Assembly: GCF_003335085.1 (NCBI RefSeq)
Contig: NZ_QPEJ01000015.1
Span: forward strand, 1-64,000
Direction of reading: 5' to 3'
Length of the DNA: 64,000 nt
Source: Polaribacter sp. WD7
GTDB lineage: Bacteria; Bacteroidota; Bacteroidia; Flavobacteriales; Flavobacteriaceae
This document shows, in pieces, positions 32,892 to 41,600 of this stretch. A program made the position numbers and the translations under genes. Each line of letters begins with the position of its first letter. The stretch's first letter is position 1. The notes under the pieces were generated by a model that saw only the letters and a list, made by a program, of their open reading frames with translations, did no database searches and had not been told where the DNA came from.

Positions 32892-35800
32892 TTACACTTT
32901 TTGCAAAGTCTCTAATGCTTTTTTTACTGAATCAATTTTAATAAAAGTAATCAACAAACGCAATCCGTTTTTAGTTTGTTTTTCTTTCATAACACAACTT
33001 TTAGAGTTTAGTTGTACATACTTTAACATCTTTGTAAATGCTGCAGTTTGGTAAAAATCACTTTGTTGATTGGCTATAAAATAACCAATCATTCTTTTTT
33101 GTTTTAAAATAATTTTTTCTAAACCTAGTTGTTTTGCAAGCCATTTTATTCTTACAGAATCTAGCAAATCTTCTACTTGTGTTGGTGTCTCGCCAAAACG
33201 ATCTACTATTTCAGTTTCAAACGTTTGCAACTCTTCTTCGGTTTCTAATGTAGATAATGTATTGTACAAACTTAGACGCTCTGTAACAGAGTTTATATAA
33301 TCATCAGGAAACAAAATTTCAAAATCAGTATCAATTTGCACCTCTTTTACAAATTCTTTTTGGGTGTCATTGTCACCTGTATGATACAACTCTTTAAATT
33401 CATTTTCTTTCAATTCCTCTATGGCTTCTTGTAGTATTTTTTGATAAGTATCAAACCCAATATCGTTGATAAACCCACTCTGCTCACCACCTAATAAATC
33501 TCCAGCACCGCGAATTTCCAAATCTTTCATGGCAATATTAATTCCGCTTCCTAAATCAGAAAACAACTCTAGAGCCTGAATACGTTTACGCGCATCATCT
33601 GTCATCATATGATAAGGAGGTGTAATAAAATAGCAGAATGCTTTTTTATTAGAACGCCCAACTCTACCGCGCATTTGGTGTAAGTCTGACAACCCAAAAT
33701 TGTTGGCATTGTTAATAAAAATTGTGTTCGCGTTAGGTACATCTAAACCACTTTCTATAATGGTTGTAGATACTAAAACATCAAAATCATTATTCATAAA
33801 ACTGAGCATTAATTCCTCAAGTTTTTTACCTTCCATTTGCCCATGCCCAATACCAATTTTTGCAGCGGGCACTAATCTTTGTAATAACCCTGCAACTTCT
33901 TTAATATTTTCAATTCTATTATGAATAAAAAATACTTGACCACCTCTAGAAATTTCATAAGAAATAGCATCTCTTATCGTTTCTTCAGAAAAACGAATTA
34001 CGTTACTTTCTATAGGATGTCTATTTGGTGGAGGTGTTTTGATGACAGATAAGTCTCTTGCAGCCATTAAACTAAATTGTAAAGTTCTTGGAATGGGAGT
34101 GGCTGTTAACGTTAAAGTATCTACGTTTTCTTTAAGAGTTTTGAGTTTATCTTTAACAGCAACACCAAATTTTTGCTCTTCATCTATAATTAACAAGCCT
34201 AAATCTTTAAATTTTATACGTTTGTTTGTTAATTGATGTGTACCAATAATAATGTCTACAGATCCATCATTTACACCATCAATTGCAATGGTTTTTTGTT
34301 TAGCTGTTTTAAAACGATTTAAGTAATCAATTTTAATAGGGAAATCTTTTAAGCGCTCAGAAAAAGTTTTGTAATGTTGAAAAGCTAAAATTGTGGTAGG
34401 TACTAAAATAGCAACTTGTTTACCATTATCTACAGCTTTAAAAGCAGCTCTAACAGCTACTTCAGTCTTTCCAAAACCAACATCTCCACAAACCAATCTG
34501 TCCATTGGTTGTGCTTTTTCCATGTCTGTTTTTACATCTTGCGTAGCTGTAAATTGATCTGGAGTATCTTCATACATAAAACTACCTTCTAACTCATGTT
34601 GCATATGCGTATCTGGACCAAAGGAAAATCCTTTTTGTAATTTTCTTTTGGCATACAACTGAATTAAATTAAAGGCAATATGTTTAACTCTGGCTTTGGT
34701 TTTTTGTTTGATTTTTTTCCAAGCTCCAGAACCTAATTTGTATATTTTTGGAGGTTTACCATCTTTACCATTAAATTTAGAGATTTTATGCAAAGAGTGA
34801 ATGCTTACGTAGAGAATATCTCGCTCTCCATAAATTAATTTAATAGCTTCTTGCTTTTTCCCCTGAACATCTATTTTTTGCAAACCACCAAATTTCCCAA
34901 TTCCGTGATCCATATGCGTTACATAATCACCAATTTCTAATTTATTAAGTTCTTTTAGAGTAATGGCTTGCTTTTTAGCATAGCCATTTTTTAATCTAAA
35001 TTTATGGTAACGTTCAAAAATTTGATGGTCTGTATAGCACACCAATTTTTGATCAACATCTACAAATCCTTGATACAATGGAAAAACTAAAGTTTCAAAA
35101 TGGACTTCTTGTTCTGCGTCATTAAAAATATCATGAAAACGTTTTGCTTGTTGGTTATTAGCGCAAAAAATATAGTTGGTAAAACCTGCTTTATGGTATT
35201 CGTTTAAATTTTCTATTAATAAATTAAATTGTTTGTTAAACGATGGCTGCGGGTGAATATTGAATTTAATGAGATCATCAGTGCTATTGGTTTGGTTGTT
35301 TCCAAAATTGACCAATGTAAAATCTTGAATTTGTTGTTTTATAAAATTTCCATCACAAAATAATTCTGATGGTTTTGCATGATTCAATTCTTTAGATAAA
35401 TCTTGAAAAGCATCTTCTGCTTTTTTAAAAAACTTATCTAAATTACCCGTTAGTAAATCAATATTTTTTGCAAAAATTACTGTTTTTGACGAAATATATT
35501 TAATAAAACTCTCTCTATTTTCTTGGAGTGTTTTATTCTCAACATTTGGCATAATAGAAACTTTTTTCAGTTTCTCTTTAGAAAGTTGTGTTTCTACATC
35601 AAAAGTTCTTATGCTATCAATTTCATCACCAAAAAACTCTATTCTGTAAGGTTCATCATTAGAAAAGGAGAAAATGTCTATAATACCTCCTCTTACAGAA
35701 AAATCTCCAGGTTCTGTTACAAAATCTACACGTTTAAATTTATATTCAAACAAAACTTCGTTTACAAAGTCTAAAGATAAATTTTCGCCAACAGCAACTT

Positions 35801-36230
35801 TTAAAGTGCTTTTTTCAAGCTCTTTTTTAGTTACTACTTTTTCAAATAAGGCCGTTGGATAAGTAACAATTATTGCTGGTTTTTTTCGTGAGTTAACTCT
35901 GTTTAATACCTCAGATCTTAATAAAACATTAGCATTGTCAGTTTCATCTATAATGTATGGTCTTCTGTAAGAGCCAGGGTAAAAAAGCACATTTTTATCC
36001 CCAAGAAGTTGTTCTAAATCATTTAAATAATAAGCAGCTTCTTCTTTATCATTAAAAATTAATAAATAGGGTTTATCTACCTTTTTAAAAGTTTCTGAAA
36101 TAACAAAAGACAACGAAGAACCTACCAAATTCGAAAGCTGAAAATGGTTTTTATCTTGTTGAAGCTGTTTGATAATCTGCGCTACACTTGCAGATTGTTG
36201 ATATTGATTTACAATGCTCTGCTTACTCAA
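32892..36230 (-). CDS. mfd: transcription-repair coupling factor Mfd
   Basis: A 1112-residue DNA translocase that removes stalled RNA polymerase and recruits UvrA. UvrB-like N-terminal module, RNA-polymerase interaction domain around ELNKLEIGDYVTHMDHGIGK, Walker A in CGDVGFGKTEVAVRAAFKA, DEEx box IIDEEQKFGV, motif III LTATPIPRTLQF, the TRG region, and a C-terminal TRCF domain (DFEILFPDDYINSVTERLSL). Length is normal. The start appears to be a TTG at 36230, 17 bp after a -7 element TATATTTG on the same strand, which rules out starts further up. Confidence 0.96.
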   Translation of the reverse strand: MSKQSIVNQYQQSASVAQIIKQLQQDKNHFQLSNLVGSSLSFVISETFKKVDKPYLLIFNDKEEAAYYLNDLEQLLGDKNVLFYPGSYRRPYIIDETDNANVLLRSEVLNRVNSRKKPAIIVTYPTALFEKVVTKKELEKSTLKVAVGENLSLDFVNEVLFEYKFKRVDFVTEPGDFSVRGGIIDIFSFSNDEPYRIEFFGDEIDSIRTFDVETQLSKEKLKKVSIMPNVENKTLQENRESFIKYISSKTVIFAKNIDLLTGNLDKFFKKAEDAFQDLSKELNHAKPSELFCDGNFIKQQIQDFTLVNFGNNQTNSTDDLIKFNIHPQPSFNKQFNLLIENLNEYHKAGFTNYIFCANNQQAKRFHDIFNDAEQEVHFETLVFPLYQGFVDVDQKLVCYTDHQIFERYHKFRLKNGYAKKQAITLKELNKLEIGDYVTHMDHGIGKFGGLQKIDVQGKKQEAIKLIYGERDILYVSIHSLHKISKFNGKDGKPPKIYKLGSGAWKKIKQKTKARVKHIAFNLIQLYAKRKLQKGFSFGPDTHMQHELEGSFMYEDTPDQFTATQDVKTDMEKAQPMDRLVCGDVGFGKTEVAVRAAFKAVDNGKQVAILVPTTILAFQHYKTFSERLKDFPIKIDYLNRFKTAKQKTIAIDGVNDGSVDIIIGTHQLTNKRIKFKDLGLLIIDEEQKFGVAVKDKLKTLKENVDTLTLTATPIPRTLQFSLMAARDLSVIKTPPPNRHPIESNVIRFSEETIRDAISYEISRGGQVFFIHNRIENIKEVAGLLQRLVPAAKIGIGHGQMEGKKLEELMLSFMNNDFDVLVSTTIIESGLDVPNANTIFINNANNFGLSDLHQMRGRVGRSNKKAFCYFITPPYHMMTDDARKRIQALELFSDLGSGINIAMKDLEIRGAGDLLGGEQSGFINDIGFDTYQKILQEAIEELKENEFKELYHTGDNDTQKEFVKEVQIDTDFEILFPDDYINSVTERLSLYNTLSTLETEEELQTFETEIVDRFGETPTQVEDLLDSVRIKWLAKQLGLEKIILKQKRMIGYFIANQQSDFYQTAAFTKMLKYVQLNSKSCVMKEKQTKNGLRLLITFIKIDSVKKALETLQKV

Positions 36231-36246
36231 CTGAAATAAATTTATG

Positions 36247-36254
36247 CAAATATA
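36247..36254 (-). promoter_or_regulatory. -7 element of mfd promoter
   Basis: On the minus strand this reads TATATTTG, a perfect TAnnTTTG, ending 16 bp before the TTG start of mfd. It implies a leader of only about ten bases. Confidence 0.6.
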
Positions 36255-36387
36255 TTAATTTGATTTAGGTGTAGCTTAGTGTCTTATTTTAAATTTACTT
36301 TAAAATAGGATGCCTTCATGTTTAGTGAATTTTTAGGTTAAAATACTCAATATTTAAAACTTAACATTAAAAATAGGTATATGTGTT

Positions 36388-36416
36388 TTGTTTTTTAAAA
36401 GATTACAATATATTTG
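36388..36416 (+). promoter_or_regulatory. promoter of the beta-barrel gene at 36463
   Basis: TTG at 36388-36390 and TATATTTG at 36409-36416 with an 18-bp spacer match the Bacteroidota consensus. The gene's ATG is 46 bp downstream. Confidence 0.65.
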
Positions 36417-36462
36417 TTGCACAACAATTTAATAATTGTTTAACATAATTACCCCTAATATT

Positions 36463-37011
36463 ATGAAAAAAATACACAATTACTTTGCAATTGTTTTTTT
36501 GTTTTTTGCACTGCACGCTGTAGGGCAAACAAAAGACAACAAATGGACCTTTGGTATGGACATTGCCTGGGTAAGTTACTCAGAAGCAGATAAAATAGCT
36601 GTCGGAGGTAAATTTATTAACCAAACTCCAAGATTTTCTCTAGCCAAATACATGTTTAAAAATGTGGTTTTCGTTGGTAGTGTTTCTACAGCAATTGGAG
36701 ATAATCAAACATATACTACATTTGATGGTGCTGCACGTTATGATTTTGGTACATCTCAAAATAAAGTGGTGCCTTATGCCTTAATAGGTGGAAGCTTTAT
36801 AAATGCAAGGATATTAACGCCAACTTTAAATTTTGGAGCAGGTAGTACTCTTTGGTTTTCTCCAAAATATGGTTTAAATGTACAGTTATTGTATAAGTTT
36901 TCTGAAGAAAGATTTAGCAGTCAGCGATCTCATATAATGCCATCTATAGGTTTGGTATACAGTTTTGGTGCTAGAGATATGAATCCCAGAATTTGGAGTA
37001 GCACGCGCTAA
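36463..37011 (+). CDS. small outer-membrane beta-barrel protein
   Basis: A 182-residue product with signal peptide MKKIHNYFAIVFLFFALHAVGQ and a body of alternating strands like the OmpX/OmpW-size barrels (WTFGMDIAWVSY, YGLNVQLLYKF, HIMPSIGLVYSFG). It carries a short extension after the last strand (ARDMNPRIWSSTR). I do not recognise a named family. The ATG at 36463 is preferred over a TTG nine codons upstream because it begins the signal peptide. Convergent with the thioredoxin gene. Confidence 0.8.
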   Translation: MKKIHNYFAIVFLFFALHAVGQTKDNKWTFGMDIAWVSYSEADKIAVGGKFINQTPRFSLAKYMFKNVVFVGSVSTAIGDNQTYTTFDGAARYDFGTSQNKVVPYALIGGSFINARILTPTLNFGAGSTLWFSPKYGLNVQLLYKFSEERFSSQRSHIMPSIGLVYSFGARDMNPRIWSSTR

Positions 37012-37066
37012 GATTTTAATCTTATTAAGTTTCAAATTAGATGCTTGACTTTTTTTAAGTGATGTA

Positions 37067-37543
37067 CTATTGGCTAAGAATTTCAATTAATTTTTTGGGA
37101 GATAAATATTCAAAATATCTTTGTGTTATTTTAAAATTCTTATCCAAAAAAATATGAACAGGTAAAGAGAAAGGTTTATTGTTTCTAGAAGCCAATAACA
37201 AAGGTATTTGATGTGTAGGTCTTCTACTTTTACCTAGATTCTCATTTATATAAGAGACTCCATCAAAAACAATAGTGTCTTTAGATTCTGCATTCATTTC
37301 TACGGCATAGTATTCCTTATTTAAAATAGAAATGATGGTTTTGTTTTTAAATGAGGTTTTCTTCATTTTTTTACAAAAAACACACCAATCTGCATTAAAA
37401 GAAATGAACACTTTCTTTTTTTGAACTCTAAGAGAGTCCTCTAATTGCTCAAATGTTAGCCAGTTAATTTTTGGTTCCTGGGCATTGGATGTTGGTGAAC
37501 AAAGCAGAATTAAAACACAAATAACTAAAAGAAGATTTTTCAT
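37067..37543 (-). CDS. periplasmic thioredoxin-fold protein
   Basis: A 158-residue exported thioredoxin-like protein. Signal peptide MKNLLLVICVLILLCSPTSNAQ, then FISFNADWCVFCKKMKKTSF with the redox WCxxC at about residues 54-57, similar to DUF255/DsbD-gamma-type domains, and LPVHIFLDKNFK with the cis-Pro region. It starts 3 bp after the TonB receptor stop on the same strand and is therefore its operon partner. A plausible job is keeping cysteines of the receptor or of a metal-binding partner reduced; this is inference. Confidence 0.87.
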   Translation of the reverse strand: MKNLLLVICVLILLCSPTSNAQEPKINWLTFEQLEDSLRVQKKKVFISFNADWCVFCKKMKKTSFKNKTIISILNKEYYAVEMNAESKDTIVFDGVSYINENLGKSRRPTHQIPLLLASRNNKPFSLPVHIFLDKNFKITQRYFEYLSPKKLIEILSQ

Positions 37544-37546
37544 TGA

Positions 37547-39895
37547 TTAATGTAGTTTTCCAAATTTTAAACCAATAAAAAACGTTCTAGGTGCTCCAGG
37601 GCCATATACATAATCTGAATCTCTTGTTGCACCCACATCAAAATCATCTTGATAACTATTAAATATATTTTTAGCTCCTAAAGAGAGGGTAGCCATAAAA
37701 TTTTCAGTAAAATCAAAATGAGATTCTAGTTTTAAATTAAGGTCTAAAAAAGAATTTACCTCGTTTAATTGTAAAAAGCCAGTATCGCTGACTACCAAAG
37801 GTACAATCATGCTTCCTGTATAGGTTCCTGTCAAATCTATATTAAATCTTTCATTCGGAATCCAACTAGTATTAAAATATCCATAGAAGTCTGGTGTTCT
37901 TACAAATTCGTCAACAACAATATCTTGCTCACCAAAAGTTCCATCAGTTTCAAAAATAACTTGAGGTTTATCATATTTGGTAGTCTGTAATGTTCCACCT
38001 ATTTGAAATTGCCATTTGTTGTTTGGAGATGCCCCAAATTCAAAATTAGTTCCGTAAACCCTAGCACCAGATCCATTTCTTACCTCCTCTAAAATAGAAC
38101 CATTTTGTAATACAGCACCTGTACTTACCAAAGTAAACGGATTTTCTAAAGTGGTATAAAATCCTTCTAGTAAAAAATCAAGTTGTAGTAAATTAATATT
38201 TTTAGAGTAATTAAGAGAACCTGTATACGCATTAGAAAATTCACTTTTTAAACCTTCACTAAGAATTACAAATTGAGGTTCTCCACCAACACTAGAAATG
38301 TGTAAATCTTCATTAAAAGCTTGTGACGCTCTAAAACCTCTAGCGTAACCACCTCTAAATTTTAAGGCATTAGTAAATTGATAAGATAAAGTTAAACGGG
38401 GAGAAATAGCAGTTTGGTTTACATCTACATTTCTTTCTATACCACCTACAGAATATATTCCGTTTACGTTAACATTGTCAATTCTAGAACCTAATAAAGC
38501 TGTAAATTTTTCTGACGGTTTCCATTCATATTGAGCGTAATTTCCAAAAGAGTTTACAGTTTGATCGATTAATCTATTGTAACCTAAAATTTCATCTCTA
38601 GTACTTGTATGATTGTATTCAGAACCAACAGTTAAGACATCATTATTCTGAAATGATTTTGTAAACTGAACCCCATTTATCCAAGCTAAATCTTTTGTGG
38701 TTCCAAAGGCATTGTTGGCAGTTATACTATCTTGCCGGGTTCTTCCTCCTCCAAGACCACCGTAATAACTATCTCTATTAGTGTTAGAAACAGAGGTGTA
38801 TACTTTTATTTTGGAGGAGTCATCTTTACTAAACGCTTCGTAATCTAGACCACCAATAAATGTGTCGTGATCTAATTCCTCTGTGATATCTGTAAATTGT
38901 GGTGCTAAATTCAAGGCGTTTCCTCCTCTTCTGTACTCTTGAATGGAAGCTAAGTTTAATGAAAAACGACTTTTTTCAGTAGGTTTTAGAAATGCATTTG
39001 CACCTACGGTAGTGTTTCTCAACTCTACAAGTTCAGTAAAACCATCATTATTTGCGTCGTAACTATCTCTATTTCGGTATGTTCCAAAAAATGAGATTCC
39101 ACTATTTAAATCATCAGCAACTAAAGAGTTGTTAAACGTTAAGGTTCTATCTGCAGAAGAACCATCAATTAATGCAAAATTTGTTCCAATTTCCCAAGTG
39201 TTAATTACGGGATCTTTTGTAATTACATTAACTGTTCCTGCAATTGCACTAGAACCGTACAATGCAGATCCTCCGCTTCTAACAACCTCTATTCGTTCTA
39301 TAATATTTGTAGGAATTTGTTCTAAACCATAAACACCAATTAAAGAAGTAAAAATAGCTTTACTATCTAGTAAAATTTGGGTATAACCACCCCCTAAACC
39401 ATTCAACCTTACTTGGGTAAAACCACAATTTTGGCAATTGGTTTCTACGCGAATTCCTGGTGCATAGTTTAATCCGTCAGCCATAGATACAGACTGTGTT
39501 GCCTGTAATAACCTTGGTTTTATTGTAGAAACAACTATGGGAGCTTTGTGTTTTTCTACACGATTTCGTGTTGCTGTAACCACAACTTCTTCTAGTCCTA
39601 GTAAATCTTCGTATAAAGTAAAATTAAGAATGATGTTTTTCTCTGGATTGATAAAAACACTTTTATTTATTTTTCGATATCCTTGATAACTTACTTCTAC
39701 AATAACATTACCTTTAAGATTGTCTAATTTGTAAAATCCTTGTTCATCTGTATTTGTGCCTATTGTTCCGTTTTTTTCATATACAAAGGCATACGGAATC
39801 CCATTTCCCTTCTCAGTTGTTACTCTGCCCGATATAGATTGGCCAAACGATATGACAGAAAAAAACAATAGACTTAAACAGGTTAAAGACTTCAT
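37547..39895 (-). CDS. TonB-dependent receptor, probable metal-related
   Basis: A 782-residue outer-membrane receptor. Signal peptide ends near FGQ (residue 19); a carboxypeptidase-regulatory-like domain follows (SGRVTTEKGNGIPYAFVY); the plug domain (about 105-235) has LEEVVVTATRNRVEKHKAP and VETNCQNCGFTQVRLNGLGG; then a 22-strand-type barrel ending in GLKFGKLH. The CQNC pair in the plug is notable and recurs in a Bacteroidota receptor subgroup. The substrate is not evident; the operator palindrome at its promoter and the divergent DtxR/ZIP genes suggest a metal or metal chelate. Forms an operon with the thioredoxin gene. Confidence 0.92.
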   Translation of the reverse strand: MKSLTCLSLLFFSVISFGQSISGRVTTEKGNGIPYAFVYEKNGTIGTNTDEQGFYKLDNLKGNVIVEVSYQGYRKINKSVFINPEKNIILNFTLYEDLLGLEEVVVTATRNRVEKHKAPIVVSTIKPRLLQATQSVSMADGLNYAPGIRVETNCQNCGFTQVRLNGLGGGYTQILLDSKAIFTSLIGVYGLEQIPTNIIERIEVVRSGGSALYGSSAIAGTVNVITKDPVINTWEIGTNFALIDGSSADRTLTFNNSLVADDLNSGISFFGTYRNRDSYDANNDGFTELVELRNTTVGANAFLKPTEKSRFSLNLASIQEYRRGGNALNLAPQFTDITEELDHDTFIGGLDYEAFSKDDSSKIKVYTSVSNTNRDSYYGGLGGGRTRQDSITANNAFGTTKDLAWINGVQFTKSFQNNDVLTVGSEYNHTSTRDEILGYNRLIDQTVNSFGNYAQYEWKPSEKFTALLGSRIDNVNVNGIYSVGGIERNVDVNQTAISPRLTLSYQFTNALKFRGGYARGFRASQAFNEDLHISSVGGEPQFVILSEGLKSEFSNAYTGSLNYSKNINLLQLDFLLEGFYTTLENPFTLVSTGAVLQNGSILEEVRNGSGARVYGTNFEFGASPNNKWQFQIGGTLQTTKYDKPQVIFETDGTFGEQDIVVDEFVRTPDFYGYFNTSWIPNERFNIDLTGTYTGSMIVPLVVSDTGFLQLNEVNSFLDLNLKLESHFDFTENFMATLSLGAKNIFNSYQDDFDVGATRDSDYVYGPGAPRTFFIGLKFGKLH

Positions 39896-39912
39896 TATTC
39901 AATATTTTTTGA

Positions 39913-39920
39913 CAAATATA
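39913..39920 (-). promoter_or_regulatory. -7 element of the TonB-receptor promoter
   Basis: Reads TATATTTG on the minus strand, 17 bp before the receptor ATG. The palindrome at 39927 lies over the expected -33 region. Confidence 0.6.
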
Positions 39921-39926
39921 ATTTAA

Positions 39927-39946
39927 TTTTTAGACATGTCTAAAAA
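39927..39946. promoter_or_regulatory. palindromic operator, likely for the adjacent DtxR/MntR-type regulator
   Basis: A perfect 20-bp palindrome with core TTTTAGACATGTCTAAAA lies between two divergent promoters: -7 of the receptor at 39913-39920 and -7 of the regulator at 39972-39979. Size, symmetry and AT flanks are like DtxR/MntR-family operators. A bound dimer could block the receptor promoter and affect autoregulation. Binding is inferred. Confidence 0.7.
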
Positions 39947-39971
39947 AATATTTTGATAAAAATAAAAATGA

Positions 39972-39979
39972 TATATTTG
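39972..39979 (+). promoter_or_regulatory. -7 element of the regulator-ZIP promoter
   Basis: TATATTTG lies 17 bp before the ATG of the DtxR-type regulator. TTTTG at 39951-39955 may serve as the upstream element with a spacer somewhat shorter than usual. Confidence 0.6.
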
Positions 39980-39996
39980 CGACAGAAAATTGAATT

Positions 39997-40653
39997 ATGT
40001 TTACCCTTTCTGAAGAAAATTATTTAAAGGCAATCTATCATTTAGAACTAAGTTCTGATAAGGGAATTAGTACAAACGCCATTGCAGAACAACTGACAAC
40101 TAAAGCTTCTTCTGTAACAGATATGATAAAAAAATTGTCTGAAAAAAAAGTAGTGGTTTATAAAAAATATAAAGGGGTAACGTTAACAAATACGGGTAAA
40201 AAAATTGCTTCTAATATTGTAAGAAAGCACAGACTGTGGGAGGTTTTTTTGGTTGAAAAGTTAAATTTTTCTTGGGATGAAGTGCATGATGTGGCAGAAC
40301 AGTTAGAACATATAAAGTCTCCCAAATTAATAAATCAGTTAGATGCTTTATTGGGTTTTCCAACACATGACCCTCATGGAGATCCTATTCCTGACGAGGA
40401 TGGAAATTTAAAAACAATAGAAAAGAGTTTACTATCTACATTACAAAAAAATGAAAGCGGAATTTGCGTGGGTGTCGATGATTCTTCATCAGAATTTTTA
40501 CAATTTTTAGATAAAAAAGGTATCATCTTAGGCAAAAAAATAACCGTTTTAGAAAAAGAAGATTTTGATAATTCATTCGCTATTCAAATTGATGATAAAA
40601 AATTATCAATCTCAAATAAAATTGCAAACAATTTATACATAAGAAAGATATGA
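39997..40653 (+). CDS. DtxR/MntR-family metal-dependent transcriptional regulator
   Basis: A 218-residue regulator. Winged helix at about 1-65 (NAIAEQLTTKASSVTDMIKKL), dimerisation and metal-binding domain at about 70-140 with RKHRLWEVFL and VHDVAEQLEHIKSP, then a C-terminal FeoA/SH3-like domain (about 150-218). The metal site ExxEH is like MntR (Glu99, Glu102, His103), where DtxR has CxxEH; but N-terminal ligands differ (Asn8 and Lys11 against Asp8 and Glu11 of MntR). It should sense Mn or Fe. It overlaps the ZIP gene by 4 bp and is divergent from a TonB receptor across the palindrome. Confidence 0.93.
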   Translation: MFTLSEENYLKAIYHLELSSDKGISTNAIAEQLTTKASSVTDMIKKLSEKKVVVYKKYKGVTLTNTGKKIASNIVRKHRLWEVFLVEKLNFSWDEVHDVAEQLEHIKSPKLINQLDALLGFPTHDPHGDPIPDEDGNLKTIEKSLLSTLQKNESGICVGVDDSSSEFLQFLDKKGIILGKKITVLEKEDFDNSFAIQIDDKKLSISNKIANNLYIRKI

Positions 40654-41486
40654 GCACATTTGATCAACTTGTTGCTTTTGGAAAAGAACACCCAATTCAA
40701 GCAGCTTTATATGCATCACTTTTTACATGGGGATTAACAGCAGCAGGCGCTGGTTTGGTTTTTTTCTTTAAGAAAATGAACAGAGCAGTTTTAGACGGTA
40801 TGTTAGGTTTTACAGGAGGGGTTATGGTGGCAGCAAGTTTTTGGAGTTTGTTAGCGCCTGCTATAGATAACAGTCCTGGAGAAGGTTTTGTAAAAGTAAT
40901 TCCATCTGCAATTGGTTTTGCAATGGGGGCTTTAGCCTTATTTGGCATGGACAAATGGCTGCCGCATTTGCATATAAACTTTAAGGAAAGTGAAAAAGAA
41001 GGTGTAAAGACTGATTGGCATAGAACCACTTTATTGGTTTTGGCTATAACCCTACATAATATTCCAGAAGGTTTAGCAGTTGGTGTACTTTTTGGAGCAG
41101 CATCTACTTTAGTAGGGGTAGAACAAACAGAAATGATCATTGCAGCTATTTCTTTGGCTATTGGTATTGGAATTCAGAATTTTCCCGAAGGTTTTGCAGT
41201 AGCAATGCCTTTAAGAAGGCAAGGTGTTAGCAGGTTCAAAAGTTTTTGGTTTGGGCAATTATCTGCAATTGTAGAGCCGATTGCTGCAGTTTTAGGTGCT
41301 TTAGCAGTTTCATTTTTTACCCCAATTTTACCTTATGCTCTTGCTTTTGCTGCTGGTGCAATGATTTTTGTAGTTATAGAAGAGGTAGTGCCAGAAACAC
41401 AAAGAGACAAATATACAGATGTGGCCACATTAGGTTTTATAGGAGGGTTTATTGTAATGATGTCTTTAGATGTTGGTCTTGGATAA
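40650..41486 (+). CDS. ZIP-family metal transporter
   Basis: A 278-residue inner-membrane carrier importing divalent metals such as zinc, iron or manganese. About eight helices; the paired metal-binding helices are plain: LHNIPEGLAVGVLFG near residue 136 and QNFPEGFAVAMPLR near 175. A short histidine-bearing loop (KWLPHLHINFKESEKEG) joins helices 3 and 4. It begins with ATGA overlapping the regulator stop, so regulator and transporter are translationally coupled. Confidence 0.93.
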   Translation: MSTFDQLVAFGKEHPIQAALYASLFTWGLTAAGAGLVFFFKKMNRAVLDGMLGFTGGVMVAASFWSLLAPAIDNSPGEGFVKVIPSAIGFAMGALALFGMDKWLPHLHINFKESEKEGVKTDWHRTTLLVLAITLHNIPEGLAVGVLFGAASTLVGVEQTEMIIAAISLAIGIGIQNFPEGFAVAMPLRRQGVSRFKSFWFGQLSAIVEPIAAVLGALAVSFFTPILPYALAFAAGAMIFVVIEEVVPETQRDKYTDVATLGFIGGFIVMMSLDVGLG

Positions 41487-41600
41487 ATCTGTAAAATTTG
41501 CAAAATAACAAAAGCAGTACTGTAAAAAAGTGCTGCTTTTCTTTTTACTTGAATCTTGTGTTTTGCCTCTAAAAAGATTATTTTGCAATAAAATTAATCT

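Noticed and set aside
40697..41140. 147-codon minus-strand frame inside the ZIP gene
   Set aside because: Antisense shadow of a clear ZIP transporter with overlapping regulator; no promoter element or family match.
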